DNA of 53,653 nucleotides from a bacterium (GTDB taxonomy: Bacteria; UBA10199; DSSB01): the NCBI GenBank assembly GCA_035281585.1, contig DATEDP010000033.1, forward strand, positions 1 to 53,653. Direction: 5' to 3'. The number at the start of each line of letters is the position of its first letter. The stretch's first letter is position 1. The notes beneath the pieces are model-generated. The model had not been told where the DNA came from, ran no database searches, and saw only the letters and a list, made by a program, of their open reading frames with translations. This document shows positions 1-7,772 of the stretch, piece after piece. Position numbers and translations under genes: made by a program.

Positions 1-123
1 CAGGAGCGCTTCACGACCTGTCCCGATTGCCATCGGGTTTATTGGGAGGCGACCCATGTTGCCAAGATTCGGGAGAAGCTTCATCAGCTGATTTTTGATT
101 CTGAAGAAACCTTCCCCCTTTGA
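1..123 (+). CDS. Mut7-C RNase-domain protein, C-terminal fragment
   Basis: The window opens inside a plus-strand gene (frame 1) that ends at the TGA at 121-123. The 40 visible residues contain a CPDC zinc-ribbon-like pair followed by RVYWEATH, which resembles the C-terminal end of Mut7-C RNase domains (a PIN-like nuclease fold with a C-terminal Cys-x2-Cys ribbon). Nothing can be said about the N-terminus, which lies outside. The last residues (TFPL) and the stop codon are made by the palindromic repeat that begins near 109, so the native C-terminus has probably been replaced. Family assignment rests on a short segment. Confidence 0.6.
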   Translation, partial: QERFTTCPDCHRVYWEATHVAKIREKLHQLIFDSEETFPL

Positions 124-231
124 AAAAGGGGGATCGAGGGGGATTTTGCGGCGGCTTTTTCGATTCGAGAAGCTCGTTGTTGTGCGGCGGTTTTTAAATC
201 CCCCCTGCCCCCTTTTTCAAAGGGGGGTTCC
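109..231. repeat. Composite inverted repeat of the CCCCTTTGAAAAAGGGG family
   Basis: Two copies of the same palindromic unit face each other. The left copy (about 110-146) reads CCCCCTTTGAAAAAGGGGG followed by a G-rich tract and ATTTT. The right copy (about 191-230) is its reverse complement, starting TTTTTAAATCCCCC and ending AAAGGGGGGTTCC. About 44 bases separate them. The same unit recurs at 50921-51070. It codes for nothing and behaves like a REP or MITE-type element: it lies at a gene end and supplies the stop codon of the gene before it. No transposase is visible. Confidence 0.85.
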
Positions 232-235
232 ACTT

Positions 236-418
236 TTAGTATTGTGGGACGCAGACGCCCTGGAAATAGGGCGGGGCTTGGCAGCGGCAGCCGGCGGAGC
301 AGTCGACGTTGGAGAAGCACGGCGTGCCGCCGGCGCAGTAGACGCAGAAGACCGGCGCGGGCTCAAAGGCCAAAAGGCCGGCCAATACGAGAACCACCAT
401 CAGCAGAGCCTTCTTCAT
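236..418 (-). CDS. Small secreted knottin-like cysteine-rich protein
   Basis: A 60-residue protein. Residues 1-17 are a clear signal sequence (MKK then a hydrophobic core ending GLLA); the exact cleavage site is uncertain. The rest holds Cys 25, 28, 34, 40, 44, 46 and 56. From Cys28 the spacing is C-x5-C-x5-C-x3-C-x1-C-x9-C, matching the inhibitor cystine knot pattern and close to plant squash trypsin inhibitors (C-x6-C-x5-C-x3-C-x1-C-x5-C). Three disulfides formed in the periplasm or outside the cell are likely; Cys25 is extra. The role (inhibitor, toxin or structural) is not readable. The Shine-Dalgarno is weak. The stop lies just beyond the composite repeat. I do not recognise a named family. 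Confidence 0.65.
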   Translation of the reverse strand: MKKALLMVVLVLAGLLAFEPAPVFCVYCAGGTPCFSNVDCSAGCRCQAPPYFQGVCVPQY

Positions 419-525
419 CTCGGCTCATTGTGGGCGCTTGGAATGGCAGGGTCAAGAGACCGCAGATTTACCTTAACGGGCCGGATTGGCCAGAGTAAAA
501 TGAGCCACCCAAGATAGGAGCTCCC

Positions 526-753
526 ATGAAAGCCATTCTCCCATTGTTTGCCGCGTTGAGCTTGATCCTGGCCGGCGGCTCGATCGCCCGGGCCGACGAC
601 AACCTCGATCCGCCCGATGTCCTGCAGAAAAATCAGGGCCCCGGCAATATCGACGCCACCGCTCCGGCCTTGAACAAGAAACCGCCGGCCGCGCCAGTGC
701 CGACGGCTTCGCCCCTGCCCAAGCCGCCCGAGAAAAAGAAATCGGGCTATTAA
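526..753 (+). CDS. Small secreted proline-rich protein
   Basis: A 75-residue protein with a good Shine-Dalgarno (AGGAG at 516-520) before ATG 526. Residues 1-23 form a signal peptide ending in ARA before DDNLDPP. The mature part, about 52 residues, is low in complexity: rich in Pro, Ala and Lys, without Cys, ending EKKKSGY. It could be a periplasmic linker-type or cell-wall-interacting peptide, but no family is recognised. It is the first gene of a plus-strand run that continues with the Ser/Thr kinase 21 bases downstream. Confidence 0.6.
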   Translation: MKAILPLFAALSLILAGGSIARADDNLDPPDVLQKNQGPGNIDATAPALNKKPPAAPVPTASPLPKPPEKKKSGY

Positions 754-774
754 AATCGTGGTAGGCTTGGCGAT

Positions 775-2316
775 GTGAAGCCCAAGCTGTCCACCGAAAC
801 CGGGCCGGAAATCACCCAGCGCTTGGCCGCCAAGGCTTTCCGCAAGAGACTATTGGTGTTTTTCGGCGCCGCCTGCGCCGCTTTTCTGCTGGGCTTCCTC
901 GGCTATATTTACGCATTTCGTCCAAGCGGCCCGATCGACTCCGCCCTTCATTCCGGGCTCCCGCTCTTCTTGGTGCCGGTGATCCTGGTTCTCGGAATCT
1001 TGGCCGCCCTGCTGATGCGGCCCTCGCTGCAAGCGCTGAAAGCCCTCGACGTGGCGGTGCTGCTGCTGGTTCTGCTCAGCCTAGCCCTGTCCAACCTCCG
1101 GATCGAGGGCCGCTATTCCATCCCGCTGCTCTACGGCGGCTTGCTGCTCTGGCACGCCACCGTCGTTCCCTGCCGATTCGCCCTACAGGCGGCCCTGGCG
1201 CTCGCGGCCTTGGCCGCCTTCGTGCTCGGCCAATGGGGCGAAACCCGGCTCGGCTTCGACGGGCTGGAGCTGGGCCTCCTGCTCGGAATCTCGCTGGCCA
1301 TCAGCCGGACCACCGAGCGCTCGCAGCGCAGCCTCTTCGAGGCCCAATCCTACGGGAACTATCGCCTGCTGAAGGAGCTGGGCACCGGCGGCATGGGCCG
1401 GGTCTACGCGGCCGCCCACTCCTCGCTCTGCCGGCCCACCGCCATCAAGGTGATGGAGCCGAAAAACGGCCAAGATCTCGACAGCGCCATCGCCCGCTTC
1501 GAAAAGGAGGTCCGCCTGTCGGCCACCCTGACCCATCCCAACACGATCACGATCTTCGACTACGGCAACTCCGAGGCCGGCGGCTTCTTCTACGCGATGG
1601 AGCTGCTCGATGGGATGGATCTCCAAAGGCTGGTCGAGCGCTTCGGCCCCTTGCCGGCGGCGCGGGTGGTCCCGATCCTGCTCCAGGCCAGCGCCGCCTT
1701 GAGCGAAGCTCACAGCAAGGGGATCATCCACCGCGACATCAAGCCCTCGAATATTTTCCTGTGCCGCCACGGCGGCATGGCCGACTTCGTCAAGGTCCTG
1801 GACTTCGGCCTGGCCAAGGAGCTGCGGAGCAAAAATACCGCCGAGCTGACCCAGTCCGGCGAGCTGCTCGGCACCCCGCGCTACATCGCGCCGGAGAGCG
1901 TGGGCGAAAAAGGGACCGTCGACGCCCGCACCGACATCTATATGCTGGGCTCGGTCGCTTACTGGATGCTGACCGGCAAGGCGCCCTTTGAGGATGCCTC
2001 CGGCGTCGACGTCATCGTCAAGCACCTGACCGAGGCTCCGCGGCCGCCCTCCCAGGTCACCGAGCTTCCCATCCCGCCGGAGCTGGAAAAGATCGTGATG
2101 CGCTGCCTCGAGAAGCGGAAGCAAGACCGCTTCCAGAACGTCGGCGAGTTGTCGCGGGCCCTCCAAAACCTCGCCCTGGAAGAGACCTGGGACCAGGAAA
2201 AGGCCCAGGAATGGTGGAAACTGCACTTCGCGCCGACCGAGAGCCCGGCCGCGGCCGGTCCCAAGGCCCCTCCGGCTCCCGGCCTCCGCACCCTCTGCCC
2301 CCGCCGGGCCGGCTAG
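775..2316 (+). CDS. Membrane-anchored Ser/Thr protein kinase
   Basis: A 513-residue Hanks-type kinase. Residues 26-180 contain about six hydrophobic membrane segments, and the kinase domain follows at about 195-465. Its motifs are intact: glycine loop GTGGMG (203-208), Lys225 in AIKV, HRD at 319-321 with KPSN, DFG at 343-345 and GTPRYIAPE. The order (membrane part first, kinase C-terminal and presumably cytoplasmic) is the reverse of the usual PknB layout, where an N-terminal kinase is followed by one membrane segment and an external sensor. The tail after 465 is short and Pro/Ala-rich. The start is GTG 775; the ATG two bases earlier is immediately followed by a stop. The substrate is unknown. 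Confidence 0.92.
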   Translation: MKPKLSTETGPEITQRLAAKAFRKRLLVFFGAACAAFLLGFLGYIYAFRPSGPIDSALHSGLPLFLVPVILVLGILAALLMRPSLQALKALDVAVLLLVLLSLALSNLRIEGRYSIPLLYGGLLLWHATVVPCRFALQAALALAALAAFVLGQWGETRLGFDGLELGLLLGISLAISRTTERSQRSLFEAQSYGNYRLLKELGTGGMGRVYAAAHSSLCRPTAIKVMEPKNGQDLDSAIARFEKEVRLSATLTHPNTITIFDYGNSEAGGFFYAMELLDGMDLQRLVERFGPLPAARVVPILLQASAALSEAHSKGIIHRDIKPSNIFLCRHGGMADFVKVLDFGLAKELRSKNTAELTQSGELLGTPRYIAPESVGEKGTVDARTDIYMLGSVAYWMLTGKAPFEDASGVDVIVKHLTEAPRPPSQVTELPIPPELEKIVMRCLEKRKQDRFQNVGELSRALQNLALEETWDQEKAQEWWKLHFAPTESPAAAGPKAPPAPGLRTLCPRRAG

Positions 2317-2360
2317 AGATTTCGCTTTGGCCGCCGGCCGGCGGGATTTAAGCTCCCCAA

Positions 2361-4649
2361 ATGGCGATGTGGCGCCGCTTTTACGATTGGCTGGACTTCC
2401 GCCCCGAAGAGGCTCGGGCCCTTTGGCTTTCCTTCGCCGGCGCCTTCCTGATCGTCGGCTTCATGATCCTGGCCCGCTCGATCCGCGAAGCCCTCTACCT
2501 CGACGCCTTCGACGTCAAGTCCCTGCCTTACATCACCCTGACCGTCGTGGTCTTGGGCTTTCCCACCGCGTCGTTGTTCTCTTTCTTCCTCTCGCGACAT
2601 TCGACCCAGCGGGTGCTCAACATCATCGTGCTGATCGTGCTCGGCGGCTTGGCCTTGCTTTGGCCGATCGCCCACCTGCACCGGATCACCGTGATTTTCT
2701 TCTACCTTTGGACGGCGCTGGCGACCTTGGTCCTGACGGCCGGGTTTTGGATCGTGGTCAGCGAGCATTTTCCGATTCGCGGCGCCAAGCGGCTCTACGG
2801 CTTGATCAGCGGGGGTGGCACCGCCGGAGCCTTGGTCGTCGGGACCGCGCTGCGCCCCTTGACCAAGAGCATCCCGGTCTTTGGCCTTTTGCCGATGGTG
2901 ATCGGATTGCTCTTCCTTTTCTGGCTGACGATCGTTTTTCTGCCCAAGGTTTCCGAGTCCCGCGAAGAAGCGTCCGCCCAAAAGCCTTCCCTGGGCCAGC
3001 AAATCCGCTTGGTGTGGAATTCGCCCCACCTCTCGGCCATCGCGGTCGTCGTCATCACGGCAACCTTGGCCTCGACCCTGCTGGATTTTCAATTCAAGGA
3101 ATTCGTCAAGGAAGGCCTGCAAGACAAGCAGGCGATGGCCGGCTTCTTCGGGGCCTTCTACGGCTGGACCGGCGGCGTCGCCTTGCTCATCCAGATCGTC
3201 CTGACCTCGCGGCTGCTCTCCAAGCTGGGCGTCGGATGGACGATGTCGATCCTGCCGGTCATCCTGCTGGCAGCCGGCGGCAGCCTCCTCTTCATCCCCA
3301 GCCTCTACTTGGTCACCGGTTTCCGCGGACTCGACAATTCCTTGCGCAAGTCGCTGCACCGCTCGGCCATCGAAGTCCTCTACGTGCCGGTCCCCTCGCT
3401 GCTCCGGCGCAAGACCAAGACCTTCATCGATTCGGTCCTCGATTCGCTGGCCGAGGGCTTCGGCGCCCTCTTGATCTTCTTCACCGTCACCTGGGGCAAT
3501 ATCCCTTCGCGCTATCTTTCGATCTTCATCCTGGTTTCAGCCAGTCTCTTCTTTCTTCAAACCCTGCGGATGGACCGCCGCTATTACAAAACCTTGGTCC
3601 AACGCCTGAAAGAAGGCGAGGAAGAAGCCGCGGCGGTCTTCGCCGAGGAAAGCCGCTATGGCCAAGATCTGCTCGATGCCTCCTTCAGCTCGATCGACCT
3701 GCGGAAGAGCCTGGAGAAGAAAGGGATCGTCTTCGAAGACCGCTCCAGCCACCGGCCGCCGGAGCCGGAATCGAAACCGGCCGAGACCAAAGGCGCGAAT
3801 GAATCCGAAGACCGGCAGGCGATCTTGGGCTCGAACGACTCCGAAAAAATTCGCCGGCTCCTGGAAAGCGAGTCGACTTGGGAGCCGGCCCAGGTCCCCG
3901 CCTTGGTTCGGCTGCTGGTCCGCGACAACCTCTACCATCAAGCCGGCCAAGCCCTGGCCAAGATGGGCGAGCCCTGCCTCGAACCCTTGATTCAATACCT
4001 GGGCGACGAGAGCAACGACTTCGTCATCCGCCGGCGCATTCCCCAGATCCTGGCCCGGCTCGATTCGGAAAAGGCCGAAGCGGCCCTGCTCGATGCCCTG
4101 TTCGTCGAGCGTTTCGAGATCCGCTACCGCGCCGCCGTCGCCCTGATGAAGCGCTGCCAATCGGAGCTGAAGCACTTGCCGAAGGAAGAGAAAAAAGAGC
4201 TCCTGTGGAAGGCGATCCGCTACGAGGTCAACCACGAGAAGCCGGTCTGGGAGATGCAGCAGATCCTCGACGAGCTGGACGAGGAGGAGCGCGACGATTT
4301 TCCCCAGCATCTCGAAGCCCGGGGCGAGCTGAGCCTCGAGCACGTTTTCCGGATGCTGGCCCTTATTTTCGATCCCCGGCTGATCCGGACCGCCTTTCAA
4401 GGCCTTCAGGTCGAGGACCCCAAGCTGCGAAGCTTCGCCCTGGAATACCTCGAGCAGATCCTGCCCGACGACGTCCAGGAGAAGCTCTGGCTCTTCATCG
4501 GTGACGTCAGCGAATCGAAGAAACGCAAGGCCCAGCGGCCGCTGGAGGAAGTGGCCCGGGAGTTGATGGAAACCGGCGCCACCCTGTTCATCGACAAGCA
4601 AGACCGGGAAAAGCTCAAGGTCGCGCTGGAGAAGGCTCAGAAGGAGTAG
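2361..4649 (+). CDS. NTP/NDP antiporter-like MFS transporter fused to HEAT repeats
   Basis: A 762-residue protein. Residues about 20-430 are a polytopic membrane domain of the ATP/ADP translocase-like (TLC, NTT) branch of the major facilitator fold, beginning RPEEARALWLSF and containing conserved loops such as SGGGTAG. After a charged linker (about 430-500) comes a helical region to the end with pairs of amphipathic helices (for example RYRAAVALMKR) typical of HEAT repeats. Such antiporter-HEAT fusions are known in free-living bacteria, where true nucleotide exchange is unproven. The inner membrane is the expected site, with the HEAT part as a scaffold. Two in-frame ATGs, at 2361 and 2367, are possible starts; neither has a clear Shine-Dalgarno. 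Confidence 0.8.
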   Translation: MAMWRRFYDWLDFRPEEARALWLSFAGAFLIVGFMILARSIREALYLDAFDVKSLPYITLTVVVLGFPTASLFSFFLSRHSTQRVLNIIVLIVLGGLALLWPIAHLHRITVIFFYLWTALATLVLTAGFWIVVSEHFPIRGAKRLYGLISGGGTAGALVVGTALRPLTKSIPVFGLLPMVIGLLFLFWLTIVFLPKVSESREEASAQKPSLGQQIRLVWNSPHLSAIAVVVITATLASTLLDFQFKEFVKEGLQDKQAMAGFFGAFYGWTGGVALLIQIVLTSRLLSKLGVGWTMSILPVILLAAGGSLLFIPSLYLVTGFRGLDNSLRKSLHRSAIEVLYVPVPSLLRRKTKTFIDSVLDSLAEGFGALLIFFTVTWGNIPSRYLSIFILVSASLFFLQTLRMDRRYYKTLVQRLKEGEEEAAAVFAEESRYGQDLLDASFSSIDLRKSLEKKGIVFEDRSSHRPPEPESKPAETKGANESEDRQAILGSNDSEKIRRLLESESTWEPAQVPALVRLLVRDNLYHQAGQALAKMGEPCLEPLIQYLGDESNDFVIRRRIPQILARLDSEKAEAALLDALFVERFEIRYRAAVALMKRCQSELKHLPKEEKKELLWKAIRYEVNHEKPVWEMQQILDELDEEERDDFPQHLEARGELSLEHVFRMLALIFDPRLIRTAFQGLQVEDPKLRSFALEYLEQILPDDVQEKLWLFIGDVSESKKRKAQRPLEEVARELMETGATLFIDKQDREKLKVALEKAQKE

Positions 4650-4659
4650 GTGGCGTTCT

Positions 4660-4756
4660 GTCATCCTGAGGAGCAAAGCGACGAAGGATCCGCGACTGCC
4701 CAAGGCAGATGGTCTACATTGGGTAGTCGCAGATCCTTCGCTGCGCTCAGGATGAC
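4660..4756. repeat. Palindromic repeat (GTCATCCTGAG family), copy 1
   Basis: An imperfect palindrome of about 97 bases beginning GTCATCCTGAG and ending CTCAGGATGAC, with internal inverted blocks (GGATCCGCGACT and AGTCGCAGATCC). It sits between two convergent genes, 10 bases after one stop and 3 bases before the other, filling the whole intergenic space. A second copy lies at 42124-42223. It would fold into a long hairpin in both transcripts, so it may act as a bidirectional terminator. It resembles widely scattered REP-like sequences; no transposase is present. Confidence 0.85.
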
Positions 4757-4759
4757 GTT

Positions 4760-6457
4760 CTACCGATACCGCCGATTCAGCCCCAAAATCCGCAGCTCGC
4801 CCGATTTCTCCAGGATGACGTCGACCGCCGGTCCCCAGAATTCCTCGCCGCTCCGCCGGGTCTCCAGCTGAAGCAAATAGGTCTTCTCCGGCTTCATCCG
4901 TCCCAATAGATCGGCTGGCAGGCTCGCGCTCGGCGCTTGGGTCTCGGTCCAATCGAGCAAATCGTAGGCCCCGCGGTCTTGGATCACCCGGTAGCGATAA
5001 GTCGCCGAGCCGGCCGGCGCCAGCCCCGCCTGGACCAGTAGGTCGTCGAAGGCCAAGGCCTGGCCCTCGGCCGCCGGCTCCAGCCGAAAATTATCCAGCG
5101 GATTGACCCGGCTGAGCCAATAGCTGCCGATCTTGTTCCGACGCTCGATCAAGGTCTTGGCGATGTAATCGGCGGCCTCGGGGTCGGAGTAGCGGCCTTC
5201 GGCCACGATGGCCCGGATGTCCTCGTCGCTCAGCTTGGTCAAAATCTTGGCCGCCCAAAAAGCATCGCGATAAGTCATATTCTGGAAGCCGGGATGAGGA
5301 TAGGCCGGCCGCCATTTCGCCGGTTCGAAGTATTTGGATTCGTAGATGCCGACCGATTCCATCCCCGGATCCTCGACTCGCTCCCAATCCGGCTGGTAAG
5401 CGCCGAAGGAGAAAAAGGAGGCGCCGACTTTCTTGAGATTGAAGCGGTAGTCGTCCAAGTGCTCCTTGGCCTTGGGCTTTTGGCTGGCGCTGCCCAGGCT
5501 GTTGCCGAGGTCCAGCATGTAGTGCCGAACATAGCCCTTCTCGCCCGGCCCGGTCTTGATGAAGGTGTCGAGGGTGTTGGCTTCTTTGGTGTCGGAATTG
5601 TTGAGCAGGGCCGAGACCACGGCGTAGCCGCGGAGCTCGCGGCGGTGTTCGTGGGGCATGTGGTCGTTTTTGTCGCTCCAACGCCGGCCGCGCCAAGTCG
5701 TAGGCCCCAGGATTTTGCCCTCGATGATCTTGCTGGCCAGGGCCCGATAGCGGCCGTCGCCCTTCTCGGCGATCCGGCGGAACAGGGCCTCGAGGTCGGC
5801 TTGGGCGAAGGGAATGGTCTTGCCGTAGCGAGTTTTGGTGGTGGCTCGGGGCGAGATTCGCAGGATGTCGGGGTGGAATTCGACGATGTAATTTTCGGCG
5901 AGGTTGTAGCCCATCGCGTAGACGATCTTGGTCGCGATCGTCTCGGCCGCCGACACCAGCTCGGGCGAGCCCGGCGGATCGAATTTGAGCAAGTATTTGT
6001 CGCCCCGGCTATCCTCGATCATGATCCCCGGGGTCTTGCCCTCGGTCTTGGCCCGGACCACGGTCCAAGGCCCCTGGGGATCGGGCCCGGTCCCGGTATT
6101 GGGGCCGCGGCGCAGCTCCTCGACCGTCATCGGGCGGCGGCCGAGCCGGTTCGTGAACCAGGAAGAATCGGCGACCTCGTCGAAATTGTTGGTGTTGAGG
6201 GACTCCTGCTTGGTGTTGAAGCCCATATTATAGAGGGCCCGCTCGCCCCGCAGGCCCAAATTGGTGGCCCGCTCCAGCTGGTAGAAGAATTGATAATTGA
6301 CGACGTCGGCGACGTCGTACTCCTCCCGGGTCTGGGGCAGCTTGACCGGCTTGCGGTCGCGGTCGACGAGCCAGCGCGCCGGTGGATAGCGAACCTGGGA
6401 GGTGGCGGCGCAAGCCGTCATGCTGAGAGCCAAGGCCAGGGCCAGCCAGCGCCTCAT
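4760..6457 (-). CDS. Lipoprotein with atypical protein-kinase-like core
   Basis: A 565-residue protein with an N-terminal signal sequence and lipobox (MTAC, Cys16), so it is probably a lipid-anchored envelope protein. The middle carries a pattern like HipA, PI3/PI4-kinase and Fam20-type folds: a beta-strand Lys in GDKYLLKF (Lys158), a helix Glu in AAETIATKI (Glu172), then NNSDTKEANTL (Asp289, Asn294) as catalytic-loop-like and YMLDLGNSLG (Asp316) as a DFG-like metal site. The spacing is plausible for a kinase; the assignment is inference. Its start overlaps the stop of the Omp85-like gene by 4 bases, and a secreted phosphatase gene leads the operon. Alternative: a non-catalytic member of the fold. 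The stop lies 3 bases from the palindromic repeat. Confidence 0.6.
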   Translation of the reverse strand: MRRWLALALALSMTACAATSQVRYPPARWLVDRDRKPVKLPQTREEYDVADVVNYQFFYQLERATNLGLRGERALYNMGFNTKQESLNTNNFDEVADSSWFTNRLGRRPMTVEELRRGPNTGTGPDPQGPWTVVRAKTEGKTPGIMIEDSRGDKYLLKFDPPGSPELVSAAETIATKIVYAMGYNLAENYIVEFHPDILRISPRATTKTRYGKTIPFAQADLEALFRRIAEKGDGRYRALASKIIEGKILGPTTWRGRRWSDKNDHMPHEHRRELRGYAVVSALLNNSDTKEANTLDTFIKTGPGEKGYVRHYMLDLGNSLGSASQKPKAKEHLDDYRFNLKKVGASFFSFGAYQPDWERVEDPGMESVGIYESKYFEPAKWRPAYPHPGFQNMTYRDAFWAAKILTKLSDEDIRAIVAEGRYSDPEAADYIAKTLIERRNKIGSYWLSRVNPLDNFRLEPAAEGQALAFDDLLVQAGLAPAGSATYRYRVIQDRGAYDLLDWTETQAPSASLPADLLGRMKPEKTYLLQLETRRSGEEFWGPAVDVILEKSGELRILGLNRRYR

Positions 6458-7755
6458 AGCACCTCCCCGAAGCGGAAGAAGATCAGGGCGCCTTCACCGC
6501 CATAGCCTACCCCGAAGCGCAAGAGCACGTGGTCGCGGGCGATGATCCGAATTCCGCCGCCCACCGAATAGCGCCAATGGTCGAAGGAGAAATCGGTCAG
6601 GCCGTTGAAGACTTTACCGGTGTCGACGAAGACTCCGCCGTCGATGTAATCCCAAATCGGGAAGCGATATTCGAAGTTGAAGAGCACGCTGGCGCTGTCC
6701 TTCCAACGGCCGGATCGGAAGCCGCGCAGGGGCGACTGGTAATCGAGGGTGTTCACCAAATTGAAGGGAATGCCGCCGCTGCCCGGATCGAACTGGAAGA
6801 CCCAGTCGTTGCGAACCACCAGAACGTGGCGCGGCGTCCAGAGCCGGAAATACTGCCGGATGTCGAGCTCGATTTCATTGAAGCTGAACTCGTTGGTCCC
6901 CCCCAGGCCTTGGAAGCGGCTGAAGCTGATGGAGCGATAGCCGCCGCGGGAAGGAACGTCCTCCGAATCGCGGGTGTCATGGGCGACCTGGAGGCCGAAT
7001 ACGAGATAGTTGGTTCGGTCCCGGAAGGCGACCAGCTCGCTGGGAGGGAAAACCTGCTCGACGCTGGGCTTGTCGCCGTCGTCGTCGGCCCGGGCCCGGG
7101 CGGTGAGAAATTGGGCCGGCATCGACAGGGTCAGGCTGGGCAGCACTTGGTATTCGAATTCCATTCCGGTCCGGACCCGGTTGAAGCCGTAATCCGACTC
7201 ATCGGCCCTGCTGGTGTCGTCGCCGATGCCGAAGAAATTCTGGTCGTTCTTCTCTCGAAAGCGGGCGCTGAAATTATAGCGAAAGGGCCGGTTGGCCACA
7301 TAGTAATCGGGGCTGGAGAGCTTCAGCCCGGCCCGCATGTCGAAATCGGTGAAAACCGTGAAATCAGCGCCGATGTTGTAACCGGAGTGGAAGACGTCCC
7401 GAGCCCGTAAGCCCAAACCGCCCCCCAGACCATCGCCGCCCCCGACTTGGAAAATCGGAAAGATGATGAAATCGTTCCGCAGGAAATAATCGGCGGCCCG
7501 CTCGATGACCTTATGCCGCTCGGCTATCTTGGTCAGCTCGTGGAGGGGATAGGTTGCGCCGCGCAGGACGTAGGCCGGAATCTCCAGCGGAAAAAGGTAA
7601 TACTTCTTGGCCTTATAGGAGCCAGGCGCCCGGATATCGACTTCGGGGTCCGGAGTCGGCGAAACCTGTGGACTCGGCGCTGGAGTCGCCTCTTCACCCC
7701 AAACCGAAGGGACGAAGGCCAAGACCATCCATAGATAGAAAAAGGCTCGTTTCAA
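6454..7755 (-). CDS. Omp85/BamA-TamA-like outer-membrane barrel protein
   Basis: A 433-residue protein. A signal peptide (about 1-20) is followed by a Pro-rich stretch and then by alternating-residue beta strands to the end, finishing in aromatic and Gly-rich strands. LRGFRSG at about 343-349 matches the conserved RGF loop (L6) of Omp85 barrels. There is no room for POTRA domains, so this is a barrel-only member of the D15/surface-antigen family. It probably sits in the outer membrane and may export or anchor neighbouring products. The start is TTG 7755, chosen because GGGGAG lies just upstream. It is the middle gene of the operon: 17 bases after the phosphatase and overlapping the kinase-like lipoprotein by 4. 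Confidence 0.8.
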   Translation of the reverse strand: MKRAFFYLWMVLAFVPSVWGEEATPAPSPQVSPTPDPEVDIRAPGSYKAKKYYLFPLEIPAYVLRGATYPLHELTKIAERHKVIERAADYFLRNDFIIFPIFQVGGGDGLGGGLGLRARDVFHSGYNIGADFTVFTDFDMRAGLKLSSPDYYVANRPFRYNFSARFREKNDQNFFGIGDDTSRADESDYGFNRVRTGMEFEYQVLPSLTLSMPAQFLTARARADDDGDKPSVEQVFPPSELVAFRDRTNYLVFGLQVAHDTRDSEDVPSRGGYRSISFSRFQGLGGTNEFSFNEIELDIRQYFRLWTPRHVLVVRNDWVFQFDPGSGGIPFNLVNTLDYQSPLRGFRSGRWKDSASVLFNFEYRFPIWDYIDGGVFVDTGKVFNGLTDFSFDHWRYSVGGGIRIIARDHVLLRFGVGYGGEGALIFFRFGEVL

Positions 7756-7772
7756 AGGCTCCCCGGCTTTCT

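Noticed and set aside
1183-2226. Long open frame antisense to the Ser/Thr kinase
   Set aside because: GC-rich codon bias leaves long open shadows opposite real genes; the translation is low in complexity with no motif, while the sense frame has all kinase motifs.
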